A stretch of 64,000 bases of DNA from assembly GCF_030814415.1 (NCBI RefSeq), contig NZ_JAUSVB010000002.1, positions 496,001-560,000 on the forward strand. Direction: 5' to 3'. How positions within the stretch are numbered: the stretch's first letter is position 1; each line of letters starts with the position of its first letter. Below are positions 25,654-33,724 of the stretch, piece by piece. A program made the position numbers and the translations under genes. This stretch comes from Cellulomonas humilata (lineage in GTDB: Bacteria > Actinomycetota > Actinomycetes > Actinomycetales > Cellulomonadaceae). The notes below the pieces were generated by a model, which was not told the origin of the DNA, did not search any database, and was given only the letters and a program-made list of their open reading frames with translations.

Positions 25654-25679
25654 CGCGGCGACCCGAGGCGGAGGAACTC

Positions 25680-26138
25680 ATGTGGCGACGCGTGACGCTC
25701 GACGTCCACCTCGATCACCCGCCGTCGCGCGTCTACCCGTACCTCGCCGATCCCGGTCGGTGGCCCGAGTTCGCGCCCGCGGTCGACTCGCGTCGCCCGT
25801 TGGACGGTGGTCCGCTCCAGGTGGGGAACCGGTGGGCCGCTGTCGACCGCATCGGCCCGTTCCGTATCCGGTTCACCGACGTGCTCGAAGTCGTCGAGCC
25901 CGACCGGCGGGTCGTGTGGCACTCGACGTCGCCGTGGAACTCTCGCGTCGAGTACGTGTGCACGCCCGACGCCGGGGGCACCCGCGTCCGTGCCGACTAC
26001 GGCGGCGACGTCGCCTCCTGGCTCCGGCTGGTGGCGCTCCTGCCGACGTTCGTGCTCGCGCGGATCCTGCTGCGCGACTTCACCGGCCTCCGCCGCGTGC
26101 TCGAGGCAGCTGACCGGGCGCGTGCGTCCGGCGGGTGA
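25680..26138 (+). CDS. SRPBCC / polyketide-cyclase-like small-ligand-binding protein
   Basis: Protein of 152 residues with the START/Bet v1-type fold pattern: VTLDVHLDHPPSRVYPYLADPGRWPEF at the start, EVVEPDRRVVWHS in the middle and a long C-terminal helix (LLRDFTGLRRVLEAADRA). Such proteins bind lipids or small hydrophobic molecules; no catalytic residues can be named. The ATG at 25680 follows GGAGG by 5 bases. It is probably co-transcribed with the hemerythrin gene. Function unknown. Confidence 0.75.
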   Translation: MWRRVTLDVHLDHPPSRVYPYLADPGRWPEFAPAVDSRRPLDGGPLQVGNRWAAVDRIGPFRIRFTDVLEVVEPDRRVVWHSTSPWNSRVEYVCTPDAGGTRVRADYGGDVASWLRLVALLPTFVLARILLRDFTGLRRVLEAADRARASGG

Positions 26139-26162
26139 CTGGCGCACCCGCCACCACGGCGG

Positions 26163-26186
26163 ACCTCGGTCGCGGATCGCCGAGGT
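26163..26186 (+). terminator. Weak hairpin after the SRPBCC gene
   Basis: ACCTCGG and CCGAGGT form a 7-pair stem extended by two inner CG pairs, 24 bases after the stop. It may end the hemerythrin/SRPBCC unit. Confidence 0.35.
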
Positions 26187-26278
26187 GAGGCGCCCCTCGC
26201 CAGGACAGGTCGAAGACCCGGGCGTACGGTCGCCTGGAAGGCCCGTCCGACGGGCGTCTCTCGGAGGAGGACACAGGC

Positions 26279-26422
26279 ATGAGCACCGACACCCCGCTCC
26301 CGGACGACGAGACGCGCGAGCACGCTACAGAGCCGGCCGAGGGTGCCGAGGGGACTGCGGCGACGGACGGAGCCGACGTGCGTGAGCACGCCAGCGAGCC
26401 GGCCGAGGGTGAGGACGTCTGA
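26279..26422 (+). CDS. Small acidic protein with an internal repeat (47 aa)
   Basis: A 47-residue product, very acidic and without aromatic residues or hydrophobic segments. It contains the unit REHATEPAEGAEG repeated as REHASEPAEGED at the C-terminus. An excellent GGAGGAGG ribosome binding site ends 9 bases before the ATG, and codons are typical of the genome, so translation is likely. It is probably disordered. It lies between the SRPBCC gene and the IclR gene, which ends 6 bases away on the other strand. No family is recognised with confidence. Confidence 0.6.
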   Translation: MSTDTPLPDDETREHATEPAEGAEGTAATDGADVREHASEPAEGEDV

Positions 26423-26427
26423 CCCGC

Positions 26428-27216
26428 TCAGCGGACCATGCTGTGCCCGTACTCCGGTGACAGGCGCGCCTTGACGCTCAGCAGCGTCTCGATGATGAAG
26501 TCCTCCCGACCCGCCAGGCGGCTGATCGGCACGGCGACGCTCACGCCGTCGACAGCCGGGCGGGCGAACGGGAGCGCCACGCCGAAGCAGCGCACCCCGA
26601 TGCAGGACTCCTCGCTCTCCGTCGCGTAGCCGAGCCGCGCCGCGTCGTCGATGATCTCGAGCACCGAGTCCCGGTCGGTCACCGTCTGGGCGGTGATGCG
26701 CGCGATCGAGTGGGGCACGAGCTCGGCCCGGACGTCGGCGGGTCGCTCGGCCAGGATCGCGCGTCCGAGGGCGGTGGAGAACGCCGGGAGGCGGCGGCCG
26801 ACGGGGGAGTGCATCCGCAGCGGGTGCACGGATTCCCGCTTCGCGGTGTAGATGACCTGGTTGCCGGCGAGCCGGCCCAGGTTGACGGTCTCCTCCGTCG
26901 CGCCCGCGATCTCGTCCATGATCGCGGCTGCGCGCGACAGCACCGGGTCGCCGGCGAGGTAGGCGGAGCTGACGACCAGGGAGTGGATCCCCAGCTGGTA
27001 GACGCTCCCGGTCTGGTCGGTCTCCAGCCAGCCGCGGTCGGTCATCGTCTTCAGGAGCGCGTGCAGGCTGCTCTTGGGGATGTTCAGGCGCGTCGACAGC
27101 TGCAGCTGGGTCCCCGGCCCGCCCGCGGCGATCTCGTCGAGCAGGTCCAGTGCGCGTGCAGCGGACTTCACGGGGCCGGCGGCGCCGAGCGTGGCGGTGG
27201 GGTTCGCGGACTGCAT
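26428..27216 (-). CDS. IclR-family regulator (uronate cluster)
   Basis: Regulator of 262 residues. An N-terminal winged helix (SAARALDLLDEIA, LSTRLNIPKSSLHALLKTMTDRGWLE) precedes the IclR effector domain (ATEETVNLGRLAGNQVIYTAKRES, RLPAFSTALGRAILAE, ESCIGVRCFGVALPF). The ATG at 27216 is 8 bases after CAGGAGG; the longer frame upstream would include the promoter. It is divergent from kduI and, like KdgR of enterobacteria, probably responds to a pectin-derived ketouronate (family analogy plus context). A TACAGT -10 box lies at 27274-27269 on the minus strand, with the palindrome at 27281-27298 over its -35 region, implying autoregulation. Confidence 0.9.
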   Translation of the reverse strand: MQSANPTATLGAAGPVKSAARALDLLDEIAAGGPGTQLQLSTRLNIPKSSLHALLKTMTDRGWLETDQTGSVYQLGIHSLVVSSAYLAGDPVLSRAAAIMDEIAGATEETVNLGRLAGNQVIYTAKRESVHPLRMHSPVGRRLPAFSTALGRAILAERPADVRAELVPHSIARITAQTVTDRDSVLEIIDDAARLGYATESEESCIGVRCFGVALPFARPAVDGVSVAVPISRLAGREDFIIETLLSVKARLSPEYGHSMVR

Positions 27217-27280
27217 CGCAGACGCCTCCTGATCGTCCGGGCGTCTCGCACGCCCGGGGCTTCGCCTGACTGTACTCGGT

Positions 27281-27298
27281 CGTCCACATATATGGACG
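27281..27298. promoter_or_regulatory. IclR-motif site 1, palindrome CGTCCACATATATGGACG
   Basis: An AT-rich dyad with 6-base arms in the iclR-kduI intergenic region. It matches 11 of 16 positions of the site at 41279-41294 and overlaps the -35 region of iclR. Confidence 0.6.
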
Positions 27299-27310
27299 GA
27301 CTTCTCTCCC

Positions 27311-27340
27311 TTGACCATGGAACTGGGTCACGTGTACGTT
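27311..27340 (+). promoter_or_regulatory. Promoter of kduI
   Basis: TTGACC (27311-27316), an 18-base spacer and TACGTT (27335-27340). Transcription would start near 27347, inside IclR-motif site 2. Confidence 0.55.
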
Positions 27341-27344
27341 CTCG

Positions 27345-27360
27345 ATTCACATAGACGAAC
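27345..27360. promoter_or_regulatory. IclR-motif site 2, ATTCACATAGACGAAC
   Basis: It matches 10 of 16 positions of the site at 41279-41294 and covers the predicted transcription start of kduI, a repressing position. Confidence 0.45.
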
Positions 27361-27385
27361 ACAGTTCATAAATCGAGGAGCACAT

Positions 27386-28204
27386 GTGATCCAGGTCCGG
27401 TATTCGACGTCGCCGTCGAGCGTGGAGACAGCCCGCGCTGCGGACCTGCGGGAGAACTTCCTCGTCGAGGACCTGTTCGAGACCGGTGAGGTGCACGCCG
27501 TCTACACGCACGACGACCGGATGGTCATCGGGGGAGCCGTCCCCGGACACGATCGCCTCGAGCTGCCGGCGTGGACCGAGGTGCTCGGCGTCGAGTCGCA
27601 CCTGGAGCGTCGTGAGCTCGGTGTCGTCAACGTCGGGGAGACCGGTCACGTCCTCGTGGACGGGGAGAAGTTCGAGCTGGGCCACCTCGACGGGCTCTAC
27701 GTCGGTCGCGGCAGCGAGGTCGCCTTCACCGGCGCCGACGCCGCCTTCTACTTCGTGTCCGCGTCCGCGGGCGCCACCTACCCGACCACGGCGCTGGTCC
27801 ACGGCGACGTCGACGGGGTGCCCATCGGCACCGCCACGGGCGCCAGCGAGCGGACGCTGTTCCGCTACGCCTGGGGCTCGGAGCTCGAGACGGCCACCCT
27901 GCAGTTCGGCGTCACCGTGCTCGCCGACGGCTCGGTGTGGAACACGCTGCCGCCGCACCTGCACGACCGCCGCACCGAGGTCTACCTGTACGTCGACCTG
28001 GCCGAGGACAGCCGCGTCTTCCACTTCCTCGGCAAGCCCGGCGCCACCCGGCACCTCGTGATGCGCAACCGCCAGGCCGTCATCTCGCCCCCGTGGTCCA
28101 TCCACGCCGGCGCCGGCACCAGCTCGTACGCCTTCATCTGGGCGATGTCCGGCGAGAACACGCAGTACACGGACCTCGCGCCCGTCGCGCTGGAGGAGCT
28201 GTGA
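27386..28204 (+). CDS. kduI: 5-dehydro-4-deoxy-D-glucuronate isomerase
   Basis: Converts 5-keto-4-deoxyuronate from pectin breakdown to 3-deoxy-D-glycero-2,5-hexodiulosonate; the family also isomerises hexuronates. The 272-residue cupin has the zinc-site segment LPPHLHDRRTEVYLYVDL and the later His in SIHAGAGTSSYAFIW. The GTG at 27386 follows GAGGAG by 5 bases; an ATG at 27384 is out of frame. Family homology begins with VRYSTSPSSVE. The kduD gene overlaps its stop by 4 bases. It is the first gene of the uronate row and carries a promoter with two IclR-motif sites. Confidence 0.95.
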   Translation: MIQVRYSTSPSSVETARAADLRENFLVEDLFETGEVHAVYTHDDRMVIGGAVPGHDRLELPAWTEVLGVESHLERRELGVVNVGETGHVLVDGEKFELGHLDGLYVGRGSEVAFTGADAAFYFVSASAGATYPTTALVHGDVDGVPIGTATGASERTLFRYAWGSELETATLQFGVTVLADGSVWNTLPPHLHDRRTEVYLYVDLAEDSRVFHFLGKPGATRHLVMRNRQAVISPPWSIHAGAGTSSYAFIWAMSGENTQYTDLAPVALEEL

Positions 28205-28959
28205 CCAGCTCGCCCTTCGACCTGTCCGGCAAGCGTGCCGTCGTGACCGGTGCCGGTCGCGGGCTCGGCCAGGGCGTCGCGCTCGGCCTCGCGCAGGCGG
28301 GCGCCGACCTGGTGCTCGTCGGCCGCCCGGACAGCCAGACCGACACGGAGAAGCTCGTCCGCGACCTCGGTCGCGAGGTGTCAGTGGTTGAGCTCGACCT
28401 CGCCGACCACGCGGCCGTCGCAGCGGTCGGCGCGCAGATCTCCGCCGAGCACGAGGTCGACATCCTGGTGAGCAACGCCGGCATCATCGACCGCCACGAC
28501 GCGGTCGACGTCACCGAGGACTCGTGGAACGCGGTGCTCGACGTCAACCTGTCGGGACTCTTCTTCCTCACCCAGCAGCTCGGCCGGCCCATGGTCGAGC
28601 GCGGGCACGGGAAGATCGTCAGCATCGCCAGCCTGCTGTCGTTCCAGGGTGGGATCCGGGTCGTCTCCTACACGGCCAGCAAGCACGGGGTCGCCGGCCT
28701 CACCAAGGCCCTCGCCAACGAGTGGGGACCGCGCGGCGTGCAGGTCAACGCCATCGCACCCGGCTACATGGCCACCGACAACACCCAGCCGCTGCGCGAC
28801 GACCCCGACCGCGCGCGCTCGATCCTCGAGCGCATCCCGGCAGGTCGGTGGGGCACCGCCCAGGACGTCGCCGGTGCGGCCGTGTTCCTGAGCTCCCCGG
28901 CGGCCGACTACGTCAACGGGCACGTCCTCGTCGTGGACGGGGGCTGGATGGCGCGCTGA
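28201..28959 (+). CDS. kduD: 2-dehydro-3-deoxy-D-gluconate 5-dehydrogenase
   Basis: NAD-dependent short-chain dehydrogenase of 252 residues, usual KduD length, reducing 3-deoxy-2,5-hexodiulosonate to 2-keto-3-deoxygluconate. The cofactor motif is VTGAGRGLGQG. Catalytic residues are Asn in VSNAGII, Ser in SIASLLSFQGG and the YTASK pair. KduD-like sequence around FQGGIRVVSYTASKHGVAGLTKALANEW supports the assignment over a generic SDR (core cited: YTASKHGVAGLTKALANEW). GTG at 28201 overlaps the kduI stop. No KDG kinase or aldolase follows, so the pathway must be completed by genes elsewhere. Confidence 0.92.
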   Translation: MTSSPFDLSGKRAVVTGAGRGLGQGVALGLAQAGADLVLVGRPDSQTDTEKLVRDLGREVSVVELDLADHAAVAAVGAQISAEHEVDILVSNAGIIDRHDAVDVTEDSWNAVLDVNLSGLFFLTQQLGRPMVERGHGKIVSIASLLSFQGGIRVVSYTASKHGVAGLTKALANEWGPRGVQVNAIAPGYMATDNTQPLRDDPDRARSILERIPAGRWGTAQDVAGAAVFLSSPAADYVNGHVLVVDGGWMAR

Positions 28960-28984
28960 CCGAGCTGGCACTCCCGACGTTCCT

Positions 28985-29004
28985 GACGCCGCCCCCGCGG
29001 CGTC
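28985..29004 (+). terminator. Small hairpin between kduD and the binding-protein gene
   Basis: GACGCCGC and GCGGCGTC form a perfect 8-pair stem with a CCCC loop. It may reduce read-through from kduID into the importer genes. Confidence 0.4.
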
Positions 29005-29065
29005 GCGCACCACCCTCTCGGAATTGTCCCGCCGGAGTTTCTGGCACTAGAGAAGAGGATCAACG

Positions 29066-30151
29066 ATGATTCGCAAGTCTCGCCCCGCCCTTGCGCTGAT
29101 CGGTCTGTCGCTGGCATCGATCGCCCTCGCGGGTTGCACCGAGGCGTCCAGCGCCGACGACGGTGGCGCCGCTGCCGCCGGTTCCTGCGACCCCGCCGAC
29201 GTCAAGCTCGTCGGCCAGGTCCGCAACGAGTCCAACCCCTACGAGGCCTCCTGGCTCGACGGCGGCGACGCGTTCGCCGAGTCGGTCGGCCTGGAGCAGC
29301 AGCGGCTCACCTACGACGGTGAGTCCACCAAGCAGCAGGAGCAGATCCGCCAGGTCCTCGCGGGCGACACGGACTGCCTGGTGCTCAACGTCCTCCCGAA
29401 CGGGGACGCCGACACCAAGCCGATCGTCGAGGCCGCCAACACGGCCGGCGCGTTCCTGGTCACCCAGTGGAACAAGCCCGCCGACCTCAGCCCCCTCGAC
29501 TACGACACCTGGCTCAGCCACATCACCTACAACGGCGTGGAGTCGGGCAAGCAGATCGGCGACGCGCTCGCCGAGGCGATCGGCGGCGAGGGCGGCATCA
29601 TCGCGCTGCAGGGCATCCTCGACACCGGGGCGGCCAAGGACCGGTTCGCCGGCCTGGAGGAGTCGCTCGCCGAGAACACGGGCGTCGAGCTCCTCGACCA
29701 GCAGACCGCGAACTTCTCCCGCCAGGAGGCGCTGGCCGTCACCGAGACCCTGCTGACCAAGCACGGGGACAAGGTCAAGGGCATCTGGGCCGCCAACGAC
29801 GACATGGCCCTCGGTGCCCTCCAGGCCCTCGAGCAGGCCGGCCGCACCGACGTCGCCGTGGTCGGCATCGACGCCGTCCCGGACGCGCTGACCGCCATCA
29901 AGGACGGCACCATGACCGCGACCGTCTCGAGCGACGGCCCGTGGCAGGGTGGCATCGGCCTGGCGATCGGCTACTGCGTGGCCACCGGTGAGCTCGCGGT
30001 CGAGGACATCGCCGACGACAACCGCGCGTTCTTCGCCGAGCAGTTCCTCATCACCGACGACAACGTCGCCGACTACCTCACCCCGAAGACCGACCCCGCC
30101 GACTTCGAGTGCGACAACGTCTTCAACCGTGTGGCAGGTCCGCTGTCGTGA
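29066..30151 (+). CDS. ABC transporter sugar-binding lipoprotein, RbsB type
   Basis: Periplasmic-binding-protein-like lipoprotein of 361 residues. The lipobox is IALAGC. The body has the ribose/xylose-binding fold of Peripla_BP_4 (KLVGQVRNESNPYEASWLDG, DTDCLVLNVLPNGDADTKPIVEAANTAGAFLV in part, GIWAANDDMALGALQALEQAG, VAVVGIDAVPDAL). The ATG follows AGAGGATCAACG. It starts a five-gene transport row downstream of kduID, so a uronate or pectin fragment is the probable ligand. The next gene's GTG overlaps its stop. Confidence 0.92.
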   Translation: MIRKSRPALALIGLSLASIALAGCTEASSADDGGAAAAGSCDPADVKLVGQVRNESNPYEASWLDGGDAFAESVGLEQQRLTYDGESTKQQEQIRQVLAGDTDCLVLNVLPNGDADTKPIVEAANTAGAFLVTQWNKPADLSPLDYDTWLSHITYNGVESGKQIGDALAEAIGGEGGIIALQGILDTGAAKDRFAGLEESLAENTGVELLDQQTANFSRQEALAVTETLLTKHGDKVKGIWAANDDMALGALQALEQAGRTDVAVVGIDAVPDALTAIKDGTMTATVSSDGPWQGGIGLAIGYCVATGELAVEDIADDNRAFFAEQFLITDDNVADYLTPKTDPADFECDNVFNRVAGPLS

Positions 30152-31152
30152 CCGTGACATCCCCCGCCGAGGTCGTCGCGGCGCGCCCCCAGCCTCGGCG
30201 GGGGGTGTCCTTCCGGGACGCCGGTCCTCCGATCGCCCTCGTGGTGATCGTGATCGTCTTCTCCCTGCTCAGCTCGCAGTTCCGCACGCTGGGCAACTTC
30301 CAGAACATCCTCGACGCGGCCTCGGTCCTGGCCGTCGTCACGTGCGGCGCCACCTTCGTGCTGCTGATGGGCTCCATCGACCTGTCGGCCAGCGGGGTGA
30401 TGGCCGCCTCGGCCATCGCCGTGGCGCTGCTGGTGGAGAACAACCGCAACGGCAACGACTTCGGCTTCCTCGGCATCGTGATCGCCATCGCCCTGGGCGC
30501 GGCGCTCGGGTGCCTGAGCGGGGTCCTGCTCATGGCGCTGAAGGTGCCCTCGTTCATGGTCACCCTCGGCGTCTCCGCCATCGGGCTCGGGATCGCGATC
30601 CTGATGTTCGCCGGCGTCCAGCCCAACATCGCCGACGCCGCCCTGGAGAGCTGGGCGACGGACCGGCTGCTCGGCTTCACGTACCTCACCTGGATCGCGG
30701 CGGCCTGCGTGCTCGTCGGCTGGCTCATCCAGCGGTACACCCGGCTCGGTCGGTACGCGTTTGCGATCGGCGGTGCCGAGGAGGTGCTCACGCTGTCGGG
30801 TGTCCGGGTCGCGCCGTACAAGGTCGCGGTCTTCACGCTGGCCGGTGCGTTCTACGGGCTCGGCGCGGTCATGGTGACCAGCCAGCTCGGTGCCGGGCTG
30901 GTGCAGGCCGGTGCCGACTTCACCTTCTCCTCCATCACCGCGGCCGTCGTCGGCGGCACCCTGCTGACCGGCGGCCGGGGCGGGGTGCTGCACTCCACCG
31001 TGGGCGTGCTGCTCATCGTGGTCCTCACCAACGGCCTGGTGCAGATCGGGGTCAGCCCGTACTGGCAGGGTGGCGTGCAGGGACTCATCGTCGTCATCGC
31101 CGTGGCGGCGGCCGCGCTGCCGCTGCGGCACAGGAACCAGGTGGTCAAGTGA
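30148..31152 (+). CDS. ABC transporter permease, RbsC type (first)
   Basis: Membrane permease of 334 residues with about eight to ten hydrophobic segments. Family features include GSIDLSASGVMAASA (the GxxDLS motif of RbsC proteins), VPSFMVTLGVSAIGLGIAI and ITAAVVGGTLLTGGRGGVLHSTVGVLL. GTG at 30148 overlaps the binding-protein stop, and its own stop overlaps the ATPase start. A second, non-identical permease follows the ATPase, so the channel may be a heterodimer. Confidence 0.92.
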   Translation: MTVTSPAEVVAARPQPRRGVSFRDAGPPIALVVIVIVFSLLSSQFRTLGNFQNILDAASVLAVVTCGATFVLLMGSIDLSASGVMAASAIAVALLVENNRNGNDFGFLGIVIAIALGAALGCLSGVLLMALKVPSFMVTLGVSAIGLGIAILMFAGVQPNIADAALESWATDRLLGFTYLTWIAAACVLVGWLIQRYTRLGRYAFAIGGAEEVLTLSGVRVAPYKVAVFTLAGAFYGLGAVMVTSQLGAGLVQAGADFTFSSITAAVVGGTLLTGGRGGVLHSTVGVLLIVVLTNGLVQIGVSPYWQGGVQGLIVVIAVAAAALPLRHRNQVVK

Positions 31153-32699
31153 GCATCGAACTGGCGAACCAGCCGAGTCCCCTCTCGCCGGCCCTCGAGG
31201 TCCGCGGTCTGGTCAAGCACTACCCGGGCGTCAAGGCGCTCGACGGCGTCGACTTCTACGTCAACCAGAACGAGGTGCTGGGCCTGGCCGGCGAGAACGG
31301 CGCCGGCAAGTCGACCCTGCTCAAGGCGCTCGTGGGGCTCGTCCGGCCCGACGCGGGACAGATCTACGTGCGCGGCGAGAAGGTCAAGATGCGCAGCGTC
31401 GTCGACGCCGCGAACCACGGTGTCGGCATGGTGTTCCAGGAGCAGTCGCTGGTCCCCAACCTCACGGCTGCCGAGAACATCGTCCTCGGCAGCGAGGGGC
31501 CCGGCGTGCGTCGCGGCCTGTACCGCTGGGACACCATGCGCAGGCTCGCGCAGGAGCAGCTGGACAAGATCGGGTCGACCATCGACCCGCTGGCCCGCAC
31601 GGACACGCTCACCTTCGCCGACCGGCAGATGGTCGAGATCGCCAAGGTGCTGCGCATCGAGCAGCGCACCACGTTCGCCCCGGTGATCATCCTCGACGAG
31701 CCGACGTCGGTGCTGGAGTCCGGTGAGGTCGAGACGCTGTTCACCCAGATCCGCCGGTTGCGGGAGTTCGCCTCCGTCATCTTCGTCTCGCACCGTCTCG
31801 ACGAGGTGCTCGAGGTGTGCGACCGGGTCACGGTGCTCCGCGGCGGGCAGTCCGTCGGGGACGTCGCCACGGCCGGTGCCGTCCCGGGCGACCTGCACCG
31901 CCTGATGATCGGGTCGACCGGGTCCGACGACCACTACCACGACAACTCCATCGAGCGTCCGGCCGGTGAGCCCCGGCCGCGGCTCACCGTGCGCGGGCTG
32001 AGCGGTCCGTCGTTCCGGGACGTGGACCTCGACATCGCCGAGGGGGAGATCCTCGCGATCGTCGGCGTCCACGGGTCGGGGCGCGAGGACGTCTGTCGCG
32101 CGCTGTTCGGGGCGGAGGAGACGCTCGCCGGCGAGGTCACCCTCGACGGGAAGAAGCTCGACCTGTCCGGCAGCCGCGCGGCGTGCTCCGCCGGGGTGGG
32201 CTACGTGCCCGCCGAGCGCAAGATCGAAGGCATGGTCGGCCCGATGTCGGTGGCCGACAACATGACCCTGACCAAGCAGGGGGTCCGGTGCGTCGGGCCG
32301 CTGGTCATGCCGGTCAGGCAGGCGTCGGTCGTCGACAGCTGGATCGCACGGCTCTCGATCCGCACGCCGCACCGGGGGACCGCCATCCAGCGGCTCTCCG
32401 GCGGCAACCAGCAGAAGGTGGTCCTGGCCCGCTGGCTGGTGGGCGGCGACATCCGGCTGCTGCTGCTCGACCACCCCACCCGGGGTCTCGACATCGGCGC
32501 ACGCTCCGAGGTCTACAAGCTCATGCGCGAGCTGGCCAACACCGGTGTGGCCACCCTGCTGCTCGCCGACAGCCTCGAGGAGGCCATCGGCATGGCCGAC
32601 CGGATCGTCGTGATGAGCGACGGCCGGATCACCGCCGAGGTCGCGTGCCCGTCGGGCGGCAAGCCGACCCCGCTCGACCTCGTCAAGGAGATGGTGTGA
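31149..32699 (+). CDS. ABC transporter ATPase, RbsA type (two nucleotide-binding domains)
   Basis: Fused double ATPase of 516 residues energising the importer. The first domain has Walker A GENGAGKST, a degenerate signature (LTFADRQMVEIAKVL) and Walker B VIILDEPTS. The second has a degenerate Walker A (GVHGSGREDVCRA), a perfect signature LSGGNQQKVVLARWL, and LLLLDHPTRGLD with His in place of the usual Glu after Asp. This complementary decay, with one good half of each site, is normal for RbsA/XylG proteins. GTG at 31149 overlaps the previous stop, and its stop overlaps the next permease start. Confidence 0.93.
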   Translation: MSIELANQPSPLSPALEVRGLVKHYPGVKALDGVDFYVNQNEVLGLAGENGAGKSTLLKALVGLVRPDAGQIYVRGEKVKMRSVVDAANHGVGMVFQEQSLVPNLTAAENIVLGSEGPGVRRGLYRWDTMRRLAQEQLDKIGSTIDPLARTDTLTFADRQMVEIAKVLRIEQRTTFAPVIILDEPTSVLESGEVETLFTQIRRLREFASVIFVSHRLDEVLEVCDRVTVLRGGQSVGDVATAGAVPGDLHRLMIGSTGSDDHYHDNSIERPAGEPRPRLTVRGLSGPSFRDVDLDIAEGEILAIVGVHGSGREDVCRALFGAEETLAGEVTLDGKKLDLSGSRAACSAGVGYVPAERKIEGMVGPMSVADNMTLTKQGVRCVGPLVMPVRQASVVDSWIARLSIRTPHRGTAIQRLSGGNQQKVVLARWLVGGDIRLLLLDHPTRGLDIGARSEVYKLMRELANTGVATLLLADSLEEAIGMADRIVVMSDGRITAEVACPSGGKPTPLDLVKEMV

Positions 32700-33688
32700 G
32701 CACCCCCGTCATGACCAAGCCCGCGCTGGACACCCCCGTCAAGGGCGGGCCGACGCTCGGCTCCCGCCTGACGTCGTTCATGCCGGTGATCGCGCTCGTG
32801 GCCCTGGTGGTCGCGCTCGCCGTCGCCGACCCGGGCTTCCTGACGGAGCGGAGCCTGACCGCGGTGATCAACACCGCGGCGCCGCTGGCGGTGCTGGCCA
32901 CGGGCGCCACGATCGTGGTGCTGTGCGGCGGCATCGACCTGTCGATCGCGGCTCTGGCCTCGCTGTCGAGCGTCTTCCTCGCGCTGTGGCTGCCCAGCCT
33001 GGGCGGTCTGAGCACGCTCGCCGTCGTGGGCGTGGCCGCCGCCATCGGTGCGCTCCAGGGCACCCTGCACGTCGTCCTGCGGATCCCGTCGTTCATCGTG
33101 ACGCTGGGCGGGATGAGCGTCTTCGCCGCGATCGCCCTCGTGGTCTCCTCGGCCGGCACCGTGCCCGTCACCGACGACACGTCGATCAGCTGGGCGAACC
33201 TGTACGTCGCGGGCCGCGTGCCGACCGCCGTCGTGGTGGCCGTCGTCCTGGTGGCGGTGCTGGCACTCCTGATCAAGGTGACGCCGCTGGACAGCTACAT
33301 CAAGGCGACCGGCTTCTCGGAGGCCGCCGCCCGGTTGGGTGGCGTGCCGGTCGACGCCGTCAAGATCGGGGCGTTCTGCGTCTCGGGCGCGTGCGCCGGG
33401 CTCGCGGCGGTGCTGCTGGTCGCGCGCAACTACAGCGGCAGCCCCACCGTGGCCGACTCGCTGCTGCTGCCCGCGGTCGCGGCGATCGTCGTCGGCGGCA
33501 CCGCGATCACCGGGGGCCACGGCAGCCTGTGGCGGACGCTGGCGGGGGCCCTGGTGGTCACGCTGCTCCGGGTCGGGCTCTCGACGGTCGGCGTGTCGTC
33601 GGCCTACGAGCAGATCCTCTACGGCGCGATCATCATCGTTGCGGTGGCGCTGACCCTCGACCGGTCGAAAGTCCTGGTCATCAAGTAA
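32696..33688 (+). CDS. ABC transporter permease, RbsC type (second)
   Basis: Membrane permease of 330 residues with VLCGGIDLSIAALASLSSV, RIPSFIVTLGGMSVFAAIALV and VVGGTAITGGHGSLWRTLAGALVVTLL. Only moderately similar to the first permease, so not a recent duplication. GTG at 32696 overlaps the ATPase stop. The aldehyde dehydrogenase gene follows after 36 bases, probably on the same transcript. Confidence 0.92.
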   Translation: MSTPVMTKPALDTPVKGGPTLGSRLTSFMPVIALVALVVALAVADPGFLTERSLTAVINTAAPLAVLATGATIVVLCGGIDLSIAALASLSSVFLALWLPSLGGLSTLAVVGVAAAIGALQGTLHVVLRIPSFIVTLGGMSVFAAIALVVSSAGTVPVTDDTSISWANLYVAGRVPTAVVVAVVLVAVLALLIKVTPLDSYIKATGFSEAAARLGGVPVDAVKIGAFCVSGACAGLAAVLLVARNYSGSPTVADSLLLPAVAAIVVGGTAITGGHGSLWRTLAGALVVTLLRVGLSTVGVSSAYEQILYGAIIIVAVALTLDRSKVLVIK

Positions 33689-33724
33689 CTGTCTCCTTCG
33701 CTCCACGTCTCCTGGAAGGCCACC

